DNA of 64,000 bases from G963665495 sp963667575 (GCA_963667575.2 CAXXHY010000060.1:13194-77193); one strand, 5' to 3'; numbered from the stretch's first letter, positions 44,583 to 53,516 are shown. A program made the numbers and translations. The notes: a model not told the origin generated them from the letters alone.

Positions 44583-45678
44583 ATGGAAATAACTTGTCCA
44601 AAATGCGCATATAAACGGGTTGTCCCCGAAGGAAAAATTCCTGCAACAGCCGAGGTCGCCACTTGCCCAAAATGCAAGGCCCGCTTCAAGTTTCGCGATG
44701 TGAAAAGCCATGCCACACCTGTGGTTCCTCCGTATCTTGCCGAGGAAAAACCTGCCGCACCCCGCTGCCCCCAGACAACGCCAGGAAGCTGACGCCCGCT
44801 CGCAACAGGAAGCACCTGCCGTGCCTCCCCAACAGACGGAATCTGCCGCCCATTCGCAGCAGCCTGCCGAACAAAACAGTGCTGCTCCTGAAGATATGAC
44901 GCCGGAAGCTCCCCCCAGCGTTTCACCTCCGACGGCTCCGCAGTCCGAGCCCTCGGGCAAGGATGATTTCTGGGACAAGCTGGAAACCATGGGGTCTCAG
45001 AATGGACAGGACGGACAGGAACGCCAGACAGACTGGGCCCGAGGCGGCGCACGTTCGGAAGTGCCGTGGGAAGAGCTGGAAACTTTTGGTTTTTTTCAGG
45101 GCCTGTTCCAGACCGTCAAACAGGTCATGCTCAGCCCCATTGAATTTTTCAAGAACATGCCGATCCGCGGCGGCATTTCGCGTCCGCTGATCTTTTATCT
45201 GCTGATATCCGAGATCGTCGCTGTTTTTACCTTCATCTTCCAGATGATGGGCATGGCGGCGCTGACCAACATGGGCACGGGCCAGGATATCGACGGCACG
45301 GGTTTGTTTGCCGCTGTGGGTGTCGGCGGATCCGCCATGGTGCTGGTCCTCTATCCCATCCTGTTCACCATCGGGCTGTTCATCAACTCGGCCATCAGCC
45401 ATTTCTTTCTGATGATTTTCAAGGCCGCGGATTCGGGCTATGAGGCCACTTTCCGCGTTTCCGCGTACGGCAATGCGCCCATCATTCTCGCGATTATTCC
45501 CCTGGTGGGGCCCTTTGTGGGCACCTTCTGGGCTTTGTTCGTTCTGATCATCGGTTTCAAATACGTGCACCGGGCCGGTTACGGCCAGGTTATCATGGCG
45601 TTTGTAACCCCTCTCCTGTTATTATTTGCTTTGATAGTCGTAGCAGCAGTGGCCGTTCCGTACATGGCGCAAGGCTGA
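44583..45678 (+). CDS. Zinc-ribbon/Yip1-domain membrane protein, one frameshift
   Basis: The first 60 residues form an MJ0042-type zinc ribbon (ITCPKCAYKRVVPEGKIP and TCPKCKARFKF). The frame breaks near 44761 (CACCCCGC): removing one C joins AEEKPA to APRQRQEADARSQQ and yields 364 residues. A long Pro/Gln/Ala-rich linker follows, then a Yip1-type membrane domain with five helices (FQGLFQTVKQVMLSPIEFF, then hydrophobic segments from about residue 205). Zinc-ribbon plus membrane proteins of this type are frequent in sulfate reducers and lack an assigned role. The small coiled-coil protein and the lipoprotein downstream are probably co-transcribed. Confidence 0.78.
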
Positions 45679-45703
45679 GGGAATTCTGGCAGGGAGTAGG
45701 ACA

Positions 45704-46039
45704 ATGTTGGCCTGGATCAAAAACAAGTGGCGAAAATATCAGGAACGGAAACGTTTGATGCGGGAAATCGCTCCCAAGTCATTTCAGGAGCTGGCGCGCG
45801 AAATGCGCGACCTTGCCGAGGTGGCCGAAAGGCTTCTGCCCAATGAGCAGACGACCCATGCGAAAATCAAACGTATCCAGTCGGAGATCGAACAGCTCGA
45901 TCGCCTGATCATGCAGCCGGAGTTCCGCAAACTTCCACCTGAAAAAAGACTGGAGAGGCGTAAAAGCATCATCCAGTCCAGGGAGCAGCTCATTGAAACC
46001 ATTCATACAGCACCTTCGCCCACTGCCACGTTGCAGTAG
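45704..46039 (+). CDS. Small basic coiled-coil protein, function unknown
   Basis: A 111-residue charged, helical protein. Residues about 25-95 show heptad periodicity (FQELAREMRDLAEVAERL, IKRIQSEIEQLDRLI), suggesting a coiled-coil dimer or partner-binding helix. No known family was recognised. It starts 25 bases after the zinc-ribbon/Yip1 gene, with GGGAG about nine bases before its ATG, and its last 47 bases overlap the lipoprotein gene. The tight packing suggests a three-gene unit. Confidence 0.72.
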   Translation: MLAWIKNKWRKYQERKRLMREIAPKSFQELAREMRDLAEVAERLLPNEQTTHAKIKRIQSEIEQLDRLIMQPEFRKLPPEKRLERRKSIIQSREQLIETIHTAPSPTATLQ

Positions 46040-46775
46040 ACAATTGTCCGCGTCCCGGCTGCTGTCTTTTTCCACCACGCTGTTGCTGGGCGCCCTTCTG
46101 CTGGCCTGCGTTGCGGGCTGTTCCGGACCTGTGGAAGTAGAAGCAGACCTGCGGGAGATCAACGTCAATATCGAAGAAGCCGTTGTGCGCGGTTATTCGC
46201 CGCAGATCTACGTCCACCCCAAGGATGCGCCGCAACGCGAACTCACGGCCCTGATGATGCCGTTCTATATGCTGCAGAGCATGGAGAATCCCTTTCATTA
46301 CGGCAAGGAGGTCTCCAAAATTTTCTGGCAGACCTTTCTGCAGGACGAGGTTTTCAAAACCATCGAATTCATGGACACGCCCGCCTGGCCCGGACAGAAG
46401 GCCGGCATTGCCCAGGCCCGCTCCATGGGGGCCGATCTCGTCATCGGCGGAGAAATCACCAATTTTCTTTCGGGTGGAGACCTTGGCGACTCGGAAATGG
46501 CCGTGCGTCTGAAAATCTACGACGCCCACTCGGGCGCGCTGATCTGGTCCATTTCCCATGCCGGACGCCTCAACCAGCGCGGCTATCAGGATTATCTGTT
46601 TTTCAGGAAAACCAGCAAGTTGCCTTATGAGCCCATGTACGCCATTTCCCTGGCTCTGGCCCACGACATGGCCCAACCCATCAATGACTGGATGGAAAAA
46701 TTCCGCGAAAAGGACAGGGAACGCAAAGAAGCGGAACAGGAAGCTCGCGAGGCGCAAAAGAATCAATCGGAATAA
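45993..46775 (+). CDS. Putative outer-membrane-type lipoprotein
   Basis: A 260-residue lipoprotein. The signal has a basic start, a hydrophobic core (LLSFSTTLLLGALLLA) and the lipobox LACVAGC before SGPVEVEA. The mature part contains ARSMGADLVIGGEITNFLSG and LKIYDAHSGALIWSISHAG, a layout seen in lipoproteins related to CsgG or penicillin-binding-protein activator LpoB, which report an envelope state; this relation is tentative. The end is highly charged. The start is taken as TTG at 45993 with GGGAG upstream, inside the preceding gene; no ATG fits. It probably acts in the periplasm or outer membrane. Confidence 0.75.
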   Translation: MKPFIQHLRPLPRCSRQLSASRLLSFSTTLLLGALLLACVAGCSGPVEVEADLREINVNIEEAVVRGYSPQIYVHPKDAPQRELTALMMPFYMLQSMENPFHYGKEVSKIFWQTFLQDEVFKTIEFMDTPAWPGQKAGIAQARSMGADLVIGGEITNFLSGGDLGDSEMAVRLKIYDAHSGALIWSISHAGRLNQRGYQDYLFFRKTSKLPYEPMYAISLALAHDMAQPINDWMEKFREKDRERKEAEQEAREAQKNQSE

Positions 46776-47055
46776 ATATGACCGATCCTTGTTCCGGCTC
46801 ATTGCCAGCGGGCCGGAACATGACTATAAGTCCCCCATCACGTTTGCCGCACTGGTCGAAAAATACCGCCTGCGCGCCGGAGCATTCTCCGGTTCGTTGC
46901 GTGTACCCTGACCTTGGCTTTCGTTCGTAATGTTTCCATGCGGAAAGCCGTTCTTTCCGCTTGCAGCCCCGCCCTTGGCGCGGCAGTCCTCATAAACGGG
47001 CGCGCAGAACACGCTTGTTTTTCGCCCCGGAACAAATCCTTGTCATGGAGCTCGT

Positions 47056-48240
47056 ATGATTGGTATCTCCAAACTTTACTGCGGTCAGGTGGAACCCTCA
47101 GACGCGCTGCGTTACGGTCGCCACTCCGGCAACCTGCCCTCGCATTTGCTGCAATTTTCCAAAGACAAAAAGCCGGTGGTGGTCTGGAACATGACCAAGC
47201 GCTGCAACCTCAAATGCGTTCACTGCTACGCGCAGGCGATTGAAGAAACCGGCGACGACCCCATTTCCACCCAGCAGGCCAAAGACATGATCACGGACCT
47301 GGCCGAATTCGGCGCCCCCGTGATGCTTTTTTCCGGAGGCGAACCTCTGGTCCGCAAGGACCTGGTCGAGCTTGCCCATTTTGCCGTATCCAAGGGCATG
47401 CGCGCCGTCATCTCCACCAACGGCACCCTGATCACCAAGGAAAAAGCCAAAGAGCTCAAGGAAGTCGGTCTTTCCTATGTGGGCATTTCCCTGGACGGCG
47501 GCGAAGAAGTGCACGACCATTTCCGCGGCGTGCCCGGAGCTTTCAAGAAAGCCCTGCGCGGCGTTGAAAACTGCCAGGCCGAAGGCCTCAAGGTCGGGCT
47601 GCGCTTCACCATCAACCGCCGCAATGCCCAGGAAATTCCCACCCTGTTCGACATTCTCGAAGAAATGGAAATTCCCCGTGTCTGCCTTTACCACCTGGTC
47701 TACTCCGGACGCGGTTCCGAGCTGATCAAGGAAGACCTGGACCACGCCGACACCCGCAAGGTCCTAGACATGATCATGGACCGTACGCGCGCGCTGTTCG
47801 AAAAGGGCAAGCCCAAGGAAGTCCTCACCGTGGACAACCATGCGGACGGCCCCTATGTCTACCTGCGCATGCTCAAGGAAGATCCCAAGCGCGCTGCGGA
47901 AATCATGGAACTGCTGCAATTCAACGAAGGCAACAATTCCGGCCGCGGCATCGGCTGCATCTCCTGGGACGGCAAGGTCCACGCCGACCAGTTCTGGCGC
48001 AACCATACCTTTGGCAACGTTCTGGAACGTCCGTTCTCCGAAATCTGGATGGACGAGTCCATCGAACTACTGCACAAGCTCAAGGACAAGAAAGCCCACG
48101 TCACGGGACGCTGCGCCACCTGCCGCTACCTGAACATCTGCGGCGGCAACTTCCGCGCCCGGGCAGAAGCCTACTACGACGACGTCTGGGCTCCGGATCC
48201 GGCCTGCTACCTGACGGACGAAGAAATCAAAGCCGACTGA
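47056..48240 (+). CDS. ahbC: 12,18-Didecarboxysiroheme deacetylase (radical SAM, AhbC)
   Basis: A radical SAM enzyme of the siroheme-dependent heme pathway. It removes the acetate side chains of 12,18-didecarboxysiroheme to give Fe-coproporphyrin III. The 394-residue protein starts MIGISKLYCG, as AhbC proteins do, with the SAM cluster cysteines at 50, 54 and 57 (CNLKCVHC) and a SPASM-like C-terminus (GRCATCRYLNICGGNFRARA) for an auxiliary cluster. GGAG lies six bases before the ATG. The order ahbC-hemB-cupin-ahbD resembles the Desulfovibrio vulgaris locus. ahbAB are not in the window. Confidence 0.9.
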   Translation: MIGISKLYCGQVEPSDALRYGRHSGNLPSHLLQFSKDKKPVVVWNMTKRCNLKCVHCYAQAIEETGDDPISTQQAKDMITDLAEFGAPVMLFSGGEPLVRKDLVELAHFAVSKGMRAVISTNGTLITKEKAKELKEVGLSYVGISLDGGEEVHDHFRGVPGAFKKALRGVENCQAEGLKVGLRFTINRRNAQEIPTLFDILEEMEIPRVCLYHLVYSGRGSELIKEDLDHADTRKVLDMIMDRTRALFEKGKPKEVLTVDNHADGPYVYLRMLKEDPKRAAEIMELLQFNEGNNSGRGIGCISWDGKVHADQFWRNHTFGNVLERPFSEIWMDESIELLHKLKDKKAHVTGRCATCRYLNICGGNFRARAEAYYDDVWAPDPACYLTDEEIKAD

Positions 48241-48309
48241 CACCGGACGGGATACGACGGCTTTTTCAACGCAGCGCCGATCCCGCTCAAAAAGAGCTGA
48301 GGAACTATC

Positions 48310-49284
48310 ATGCAAGACGAATTCTTTCGCGGACGCCGTCTCAGACGCACGCCCGTAATCCGCGAATTGTTTCGTGAGACCATCCTGCATCCGCAGGATC
48401 TGATCATGCCGTATTTCGTGGTCGAATCCGACGACCCGAATTTTGAAAAACCCGTAGGCGCCATGCCCGGACAGTCGCAACTCGGTCTGGAAGCCTTTTA
48501 CAAACGGGTGGAAAAAGCCGCGGCCAGAGGCCTGCGCGCCATTCTTCTATTCGGCATTCCCAAGGAAAAGGACGAACGCGCCAGCCAGGCCTACGACGAT
48601 GACGGCATCGTGCAGCAGGCCGTACGGGGCATCAAGAAACGTTTGCCCGATCTGGTGGTCATCACCGACGTCTGCCTTTGCGAATACACCTCTCACGGGC
48701 ACTGCGGCATCCTGGTGGACGGCTACGTGCAGAACGACCCCACCCTGGAGCTGCTCTCCAAGACCGCGCTTTCGCACGTACGCGCCGGTGCGGACATGGT
48801 CGCCCCTTCGGACATGATGGACGGACGCATCGCCGCCATTCGCAGCACGCTGAATGAAAACGGCTACAGCAACATTCCGATCATGTCCTATGCGGTCAAA
48901 TACGCCTCCAGCTTTTACGGACCGTTCCGCGAGGCCGCCGAGTCCGCTCCCGCCTCCGGAGACCGCAAGAGCTACCAGATGGATCCGGCCAACGACCGCG
49001 AAGCCATGCGCGAAGCCGAGGCCGACGTGCTGGAAGGCGCCGACGTGCTGATGGTCAAGCCCGCCCTGCCCTATCTGGACATCATCCGCCGCGTACGGGA
49101 CCGCTTTGAGCTGCCGCTCTGCGCCTACCAGGTCAGCGGCGAATACGCCATGATCAAGGCGGCCGGACAGAACGGCTGGCTCGACGAAAACGCGGCCATG
49201 CTCGAATCCCTGATCGCCATCAAGCGGGCCGGGGCCGAGTTGATCATCACCTACTTTGCCGAAGAGCTGGTAGACAAGCTTTAG
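48310..49284 (+). CDS. hemB: Porphobilinogen synthase (5-aminolevulinate dehydratase)
   Basis: Condenses two 5-aminolevulinate molecules to porphobilinogen, the shared early step of tetrapyrrole synthesis. The 324-residue protein has the zinc-type cysteine site (DVCLCEYTSHGHCG), APSDMMDGRIAAIR, the first active-site Lys in MSYAVKYASSFYGPFREA, and the Schiff-base Lys in LMVKPALPYLDII. It lies between ahbC and ahbD, giving a small heme operon. GAGGA precedes the ATG. The stop codon lies inside a 14-base tandem duplication. Confidence 0.96.
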   Translation: MQDEFFRGRRLRRTPVIRELFRETILHPQDLIMPYFVVESDDPNFEKPVGAMPGQSQLGLEAFYKRVEKAAARGLRAILLFGIPKEKDERASQAYDDDGIVQQAVRGIKKRLPDLVVITDVCLCEYTSHGHCGILVDGYVQNDPTLELLSKTALSHVRAGADMVAPSDMMDGRIAAIRSTLNENGYSNIPIMSYAVKYASSFYGPFREAAESAPASGDRKSYQMDPANDREAMREAEADVLEGADVLMVKPALPYLDIIRRVRDRFELPLCAYQVSGEYAMIKAAGQNGWLDENAAMLESLIAIKRAGAELIITYFAEELVDKL

Positions 49285-49298
49285 TAGACAAGCTTTAG
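49271..49298 (+). repeat. 14-base tandem duplication across the hemB stop codon
   Basis: TAGACAAGCTTTAG occurs twice head to tail (49271-49284 and 49285-49298). The first copy encodes the last residues and the stop of HemB. It looks like a recent slippage duplication and does not change the protein. Confidence 0.85.
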
Positions 49299-49376
49299 CC
49301 GCAACAACCGAACAAATGCCGGATCCTGGGCTCGCTCCGGATCCGGTTTCAGCCATCGACTCAGGAGACGCAGACC

Positions 49377-49754
49377 GTGGTCGATCCCATCTTCGGCAAC
49401 GCGCCGCAACTGGGCGCAGCACAGGGCGGCTGGTTCGCCGGACACTTCATGCCCCAGGAACTTCCGCTCCTGCAGCGTACGGACATGGAGCTGAAATGGG
49501 GGGAGCACAGCAAGGGCGACAGCCGCACGGACTGGACCGAGCCGGAACCCGGTCATTCGCTGAGTCTGCTGATCCGGGGAAATTTTCTGCTGTTGTTTCC
49601 GCAACAGCGTTTTCACCTGCGCAAGCAGGGTGATTTCGTCATCTGGGGACCAGGCAGTACGCATTCCTGGGAAGCGCTGGAAGATTCGCTCATCCTGACC
49701 ATCCGCTGGCCTTCCCTGCCGCCGGATCCCCCCACAATACAAACAGACCTTTGA
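49377..49754 (+). CDS. Small cupin protein within the heme cluster
   Basis: A 125-residue single-domain cupin. The second cupin motif is clear (GDFVIWGPGSTHSWEAL), while the first (GHSLSLLIRGNFLLLF) lacks the usual His pair, so metal binding is uncertain. The start is a GTG with GGAGA upstream. It lies between hemB and ahbD on the same strand, 26 bases before the ahbD start. I do not recall a cupin at this point in Desulfovibrio vulgaris, so it may be an accessory factor, for example a porphyrin or iron handler, or an unrelated gene. Function unassigned. Confidence 0.72.
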   Translation: MVDPIFGNAPQLGAAQGGWFAGHFMPQELPLLQRTDMELKWGEHSKGDSRTDWTEPEPGHSLSLLIRGNFLLLFPQQRFHLRKQGDFVIWGPGSTHSWEALEDSLILTIRWPSLPPDPPTIQTDL

Positions 49755-49780
49755 TTCGACGACCCGAAACGAGGAGTACC

Positions 49781-50902
49781 ATGCAGCATACAAATCATCC
49801 GCACGGACTTGACGGATCCCCTCACGGGCATCCCGGACACACCGCTTCCAAAGACGGCATGCCGCCCCTGCGCCTTATCGCCTGGGAAGTGACCCGTTCG
49901 TGCAACCTGGCCTGCCGCCATTGCCGCGCAGAAGCCCACCCGGAACCCTATGAGGGCGAATTCGATACCGCGGAAGCCAAGGCGCTCATCGACACTTTTC
50001 CGGAAACAGGTTCCCCGATCATCATCTTCACCGGCGGCGAACCCCTCCTGCGTCCGGATATTTTCGAACTGGTGGAATACACCAACAACAAGGACCTGCG
50101 CTGCGTCATGGCCCCCAACGGCACCCTGATAACCGCCGAAAACGCGCGCCGCATGAAGGAAACCGGCATTCAGCGCTGCAGCATCTCCATAGACGGCCCC
50201 GAGGCCCTGAGCCACGACACCTTCCGCGGCGTTCCCGGCGCCTTCGAACACGCCCTGCGCGGCATCGATCTGCTCAAGCAGGCGGGCATCGAATTCCAGA
50301 TCAACACCACGGTGACGCAGAACAACCTGTCCAGCTTCAAAAAGATCTTTGATCTCTGCGAAAAACTGGGCGCGGCCGCCTGGCACATCTTTCTGCTCGT
50401 CCCTACAGGGCGCGCCGCCCGCATGGCCGACGAAGCCATCAGCGCGGCCGAGTACGAACAGGTGCTGAACTGGTTCTACGACTTCCGCAAGACCACCAGC
50501 ATGCACCTCAAGGCCACCTGCGCGCCGCACTACTACCGCATCATGCGCCAGCGCGCCAAGGAAGAAGGCATTTCCGTCTCCCCCCAGACCTTCGGCATGG
50601 ACGCACACAGCCGCGGCTGCCTGGGCGGTACGGGTTTCTGCTTCATCTCGCATACGGGCCAGGTCCAGCCCTGCGGCTACCTCGAACTGGACTGCGGCAA
50701 TGTCCGCGAGATCCCCTTCCCAGAGATCTGGCGCAACTCCCCGCAGTTTCTGAAACTGCGCAACAAGGACGACTACAAGGGCAAATGCGGCGTATGCGAA
50801 TACCACCGCGTCTGCGGCGGCTGCCGCGCCCGGGCGCACACCATGCGCGGCGACTACCTGGCCGAAGAACCCCTCTGCACCTATCAGCCCAGGAAAAAAT
50901 AG
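49781..50902 (+). CDS. ahbD: Heme synthase (radical SAM Fe-coproporphyrin III decarboxylase, AhbD)
   Basis: Converts two propionates of Fe-coproporphyrin III to vinyl groups, making heme b. The 373-residue protein has the SAM cluster at Cys41, Cys45 and Cys48 (CNLACRHC), the SAM-binding GGEPLLRPDIF and a C-terminal SPASM region (CGVCEYHRVCGGCRARAHTM) for the auxiliary cluster. The first 20 residues hold six histidines. The ATG at 49781 is fixed by GAGGAG ten bases upstream; a longer TTG reading overlaps the cupin gene. It is the last gene of the cluster before a strong terminator. Confidence 0.9.
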   Translation: MQHTNHPHGLDGSPHGHPGHTASKDGMPPLRLIAWEVTRSCNLACRHCRAEAHPEPYEGEFDTAEAKALIDTFPETGSPIIIFTGGEPLLRPDIFELVEYTNNKDLRCVMAPNGTLITAENARRMKETGIQRCSISIDGPEALSHDTFRGVPGAFEHALRGIDLLKQAGIEFQINTTVTQNNLSSFKKIFDLCEKLGAAAWHIFLLVPTGRAARMADEAISAAEYEQVLNWFYDFRKTTSMHLKATCAPHYYRIMRQRAKEEGISVSPQTFGMDAHSRGCLGGTGFCFISHTGQVQPCGYLELDCGNVREIPFPEIWRNSPQFLKLRNKDDYKGKCGVCEYHRVCGGCRARAHTMRGDYLAEEPLCTYQPRKK

Positions 50903-50941
50903 CGTCCGCTGCCGCGCATCACTCTGCTCACAGCATATGCA

Positions 50942-50972
50942 CCCTCCGGGATCTCATTAAGATTCCGGAGGG
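50942..50972 (+). terminator. Terminator of the heme cluster
   Basis: CCCTCCGG (50942-50949) pairs with CCGGAGGG (50965-50972), with extra pairing of the inner GATCT/AGATT bases, followed by TTTTCTTTTTTT. It marks the boundary between the GC-rich heme cluster and the AT-rich island. Confidence 0.92.
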
Positions 50973-51090
50973 TTTTCTTTTTTTAGGCACTAGCCTCGAT
51001 ACTGGGATAGTCCCGTTCTTCAGCAGAACCAGCGTTAATGACGGTTATGTGATTGAGACACAGGCTTGATAGATTTTTATTTCATGGGCT

Positions 51091-51498
51091 ATGGTACGGA
51101 TCAAAGATGGAAATACTAGAATAGTATCAGGATGGACTGCGAGGAAACACTTGGGAATAATAGTAGCATACCTACTGATAGTTTTTTTATTCTACATAGC
51201 TGCATCATGCTATGTAGGGAAAGCTGTTTCAAAATTTATGAATGTCTTTGAAAAGGAATTTCCGCAAGAATCTAAAAAATTACTCCACCCGCCTGTTGTT
51301 TTGGGCATTGCCCTGGAACACAGTTTTTTGTTTCCCTATAATGACCAAGTAGTCAGATTATCGAAGCAAAATGAAAATTCTGAAATACTTAGAACACAAG
51401 CGACAAGGGCAATACGCTCATATATTATTTTTGCGCTGATTATCATGCCAATTTTATTCTTTATTCTTCCATTGTTATATCTTTCATTATCTGATTAG
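51091..51498 (+). CDS. Two-helix membrane protein with PVVLGIALEH motif (copy A)
   Basis: A 135-residue protein with membrane helices at about 20-42 and 108-132 and a cytoplasmic or periplasmic loop between them. The loop holds FEKEFPQESKKLLHPPVVLG then IALEHSFLFPYNDQVVRLSKQN. The same pattern recurs in the 122-residue protein at 53517, so the two are paralogues. No known family was recognised. The ribosome site is weak. It is the first gene of the AT-rich island; the spaced repeats of this gene type suggest duplication within the island. Confidence 0.68.
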   Translation: MVRIKDGNTRIVSGWTARKHLGIIVAYLLIVFLFYIAASCYVGKAVSKFMNVFEKEFPQESKKLLHPPVVLGIALEHSFLFPYNDQVVRLSKQNENSEILRTQATRAIRSYIIFALIIMPILFFILPLLYLSLSD

Positions 51499-51544
51499 CC
51501 ATTGAAAATGACAGAATAAACTATGTATACTTACCAATCCCAAT

Positions 51545-51935
51545 ATGAAATTTTTTTTTTAATAATCTTAAACGGAAAATATCATTTGGTCTTTTAACCT
51601 TGACCGTTGCCTCAACTTTATGGATTTACCTGGATCATTTCAGAGTCTTTCCCTGTTGGGTTGTATACGGGAAAGTGGGGAACTTTGATGGCAAACCAAT
51701 AGAAAATGCAGATGTCGCGATCCGTCTGGGAATAGCAGCCGAAAGCTCTGTTGTATCTGCAAGAAATGGTACATTCCTTGTCATGACATCTGTTCCCCTT
51801 TGGAGTGTTTGCAAGGGTGCAAAACCAAGTATCAGTGTCAGCAAAAAGGATTACAAAGAATATTGGGAATATATAGAAGAATGGCAATGGGGGTTGAAAA
51901 TTACCAATACAATCGTAAAGTTGAGAAAACAATAG
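51545..51935 (+). CDS. Membrane-anchored small protein with carboxypeptidase-regulatory-like fold; frame broken in a T10 tract
   Basis: From about 51600 the sequence encodes FGLLTLTVASTLWIYLDH, a membrane anchor, then VVYGKVGNFDGKPIENADVA, the start of a transthyretin-like beta sandwich. An ATG at 51545 is followed by AAA and ten T (51551-51560); with nine T it would continue in frame as a 129-residue protein, with ten it stops after five codons. Either one T is a sequencing error, the tract is a phase switch, or translation starts inside. A TTG at 51600 would give 111 residues. No ribosome site is evident at either start. Confidence 0.5.
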
Positions 51936-51993
51936 ATTGCGGATGCTCTAACAAAAGTGGCAAGCTCTTTCATTCGCAAGATAGAGGAAACAT

Positions 51994-52389
51994 ATGGGCA
52001 CCTGGTATGCGGCACATATTATAACGTATATTGCATGTAAAAATGCCAGACAACAAAACGACTACCCTGTTTACGAAAACATCTGCTTAATCGAGGCTGA
52101 AAGTCACGATGCAGCATATGAGAAAGCTCGTATCATCGGAAAAAGCTACGAAGGCGATTCCGACGGAACTCTCACTTTGGGGAACGAACCCGCGGAATTT
52201 ATTTTTGGCGGAATACGAAAATTAATCCAATGCCAGAATTCCGCAGAACAATTGATTTCAACGCCAAACAATGACAACAAACCAACGAACGGCTCTGAAA
52301 TTAGCTATTCACGATTTCTGGTATCAAACAAAAAAGACCTGAAAAAATTGATTCAGGGTCAAGAAGTCGTACTACGTTATACGGAATAA
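51994..52389 (+). CDS. DUF4288-like protein
   Basis: A 131-residue soluble protein. WYAAHIITYIACKNA, PVYENICLIEAESHDAAYEK, EGDSDGTLTLGNEPAEFIFG and IRKLIQC follow the pattern I remember for DUF4288 (PF14119). Members are small alpha/beta proteins often found next to other short genes; an immunity-protein role has been suggested for similar folds but is not shown. AGAGGAAA lies before the ATG. It stops six bases before the next gene, so they are probably co-translated. Confidence 0.72.
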   Translation: MGTWYAAHIITYIACKNARQQNDYPVYENICLIEAESHDAAYEKARIIGKSYEGDSDGTLTLGNEPAEFIFGGIRKLIQCQNSAEQLISTPNNDNKPTNGSEISYSRFLVSNKKDLKKLIQGQEVVLRYTE

Positions 52390-52395
52390 AAGCAT

Positions 52396-52728
52396 ATGAC
52401 TTCTCTTGAAGATACAATCCTGAGCATTTATTTTTTCATTTTTTTCATCATCTTTATTGTATTTTTCCTATTGAATATCCTGTTCTCATTCAAGTTGTAT
52501 TCCGCCATGAACAAGAAAGGAATTGACGAAAAGAACAATGTTTTCTTCAAGGACAGCTACTGTTTTTGGAATCTCAATAATATGACCTTGTTGTTCAGCA
52601 ATTTATCCAAATACGATGCAGGACTCGAAAAACAACGAAAAATGCTTGTCGTACTATTGATAACAATCGTTATCTTATGCCTCATTTTTTTTCCATTATT
52701 TTCATTTTTAATGCTAGCATTTCGATAA
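52396..52728 (+). CDS. Two-helix membrane protein, function unknown
   Basis: A 110-residue protein with a first membrane segment at about residues 8-33 (FFIFFIIFIVFFLLNILFSF) and a second at about 82-106 (VVLLITIVILCLIFFPLFSF). The 45-residue loop (KKGIDEKNNVFFKDSYCFWN) has no known motif. Overall layout resembles the PVVLGIALEH paralogues but the motif is missing, so it may be a distant relative. It starts six bases after the DUF4288-like gene. Confidence 0.65.
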   Translation: MTSLEDTILSIYFFIFFIIFIVFFLLNILFSFKLYSAMNKKGIDEKNNVFFKDSYCFWNLNNMTLLFSNLSKYDAGLEKQRKMLVVLLITIVILCLIFFPLFSFLMLAFR

Positions 52729-52796
52729 TTGTCATTACGAACACGCAGCAGATTAATACTCAAAATTATCAGAGATAACCTTACAGGGTAATAGCA

Positions 52797-53507
52797 ATGG
52801 AAATTCCCATAATCGTATATTCAGCACGTGCCTATATGATCACTGAAGACCAGAATGGTATTTCGATTTATGAAGAAGCGATTTTCAGCTGCCTTGATGA
52901 AGCTATGGAATTTTTGAAAGAGTACTATAGTGATAAGGTGAAGAAAGATTACTATGTACGTTTTCGAGCTGAAATTACAGAATTTGAACTCGGGAATTCT
53001 GATTCTTTCAATAAAAAATGGCTTTATGATGCTTATTGTGCTCTGCTTCAATGTCATACAGACGAAAAATTCTTGCCGGAAAAGCCGTACTGTAAAAAAT
53101 TCCGCGTCGGAGATATGGTTTCTATCGCTTCGAAAATTCAAAAACGACATTCTCCCTCCGCACTTGGAGATTCCGGAGTTGTTGCGGAAATTACCCATAA
53201 GGACCCCGGATCCGAGGGGTATAATCCGGATGACACCAACAATGACTATGTTGTCTATTTCATAACCGCGTACGGCTTATTGGATCATTATCACGTTTCA
53301 GAGGATGTCATTTCCAAATGCGATTTACCCGTTCCTACGAAATATATATTTTTAGAACTTTTATCCAATTATCTGAAAAATGGAACGTATCTTTCTGATG
53401 AATTGGTTAAAAGGCTTTTTGACGATGATGTTTTTTTACTCAATATACAAAGATTTGACTTTGAAAAGCAATTCATCCGACCGGATTGCCAAAACAGTCT
53501 GCTGTAA
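52797..53507 (+). CDS. Hypothetical soluble protein, 236 residues
   Basis: Not recognised. There is no signal peptide. The N-terminal part (AYMITEDQNGISIYEEAIFS, then LDEAMEFLKEYY) looks like an alpha/beta domain. The middle segment KKFRVGDMVSIASKIQKR with GDSGVVAEITH and DDTNNDYVVYFITAYGLLDH resembles an SH3-like or KOW-like barrel that often reads FKVGDxV...GVV. Single-copy context in an island of small genes would fit an immunity or accessory protein, which is a guess. AGGG lies nine bases before the ATG. Confidence 0.65.
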   Translation: MEIPIIVYSARAYMITEDQNGISIYEEAIFSCLDEAMEFLKEYYSDKVKKDYYVRFRAEITEFELGNSDSFNKKWLYDAYCALLQCHTDEKFLPEKPYCKKFRVGDMVSIASKIQKRHSPSALGDSGVVAEITHKDPGSEGYNPDDTNNDYVVYFITAYGLLDHYHVSEDVISKCDLPVPTKYIFLELLSNYLKNGTYLSDELVKRLFDDDVFLLNIQRFDFEKQFIRPDCQNSLL

Positions 53508-53516
53508 TGTCATAAA

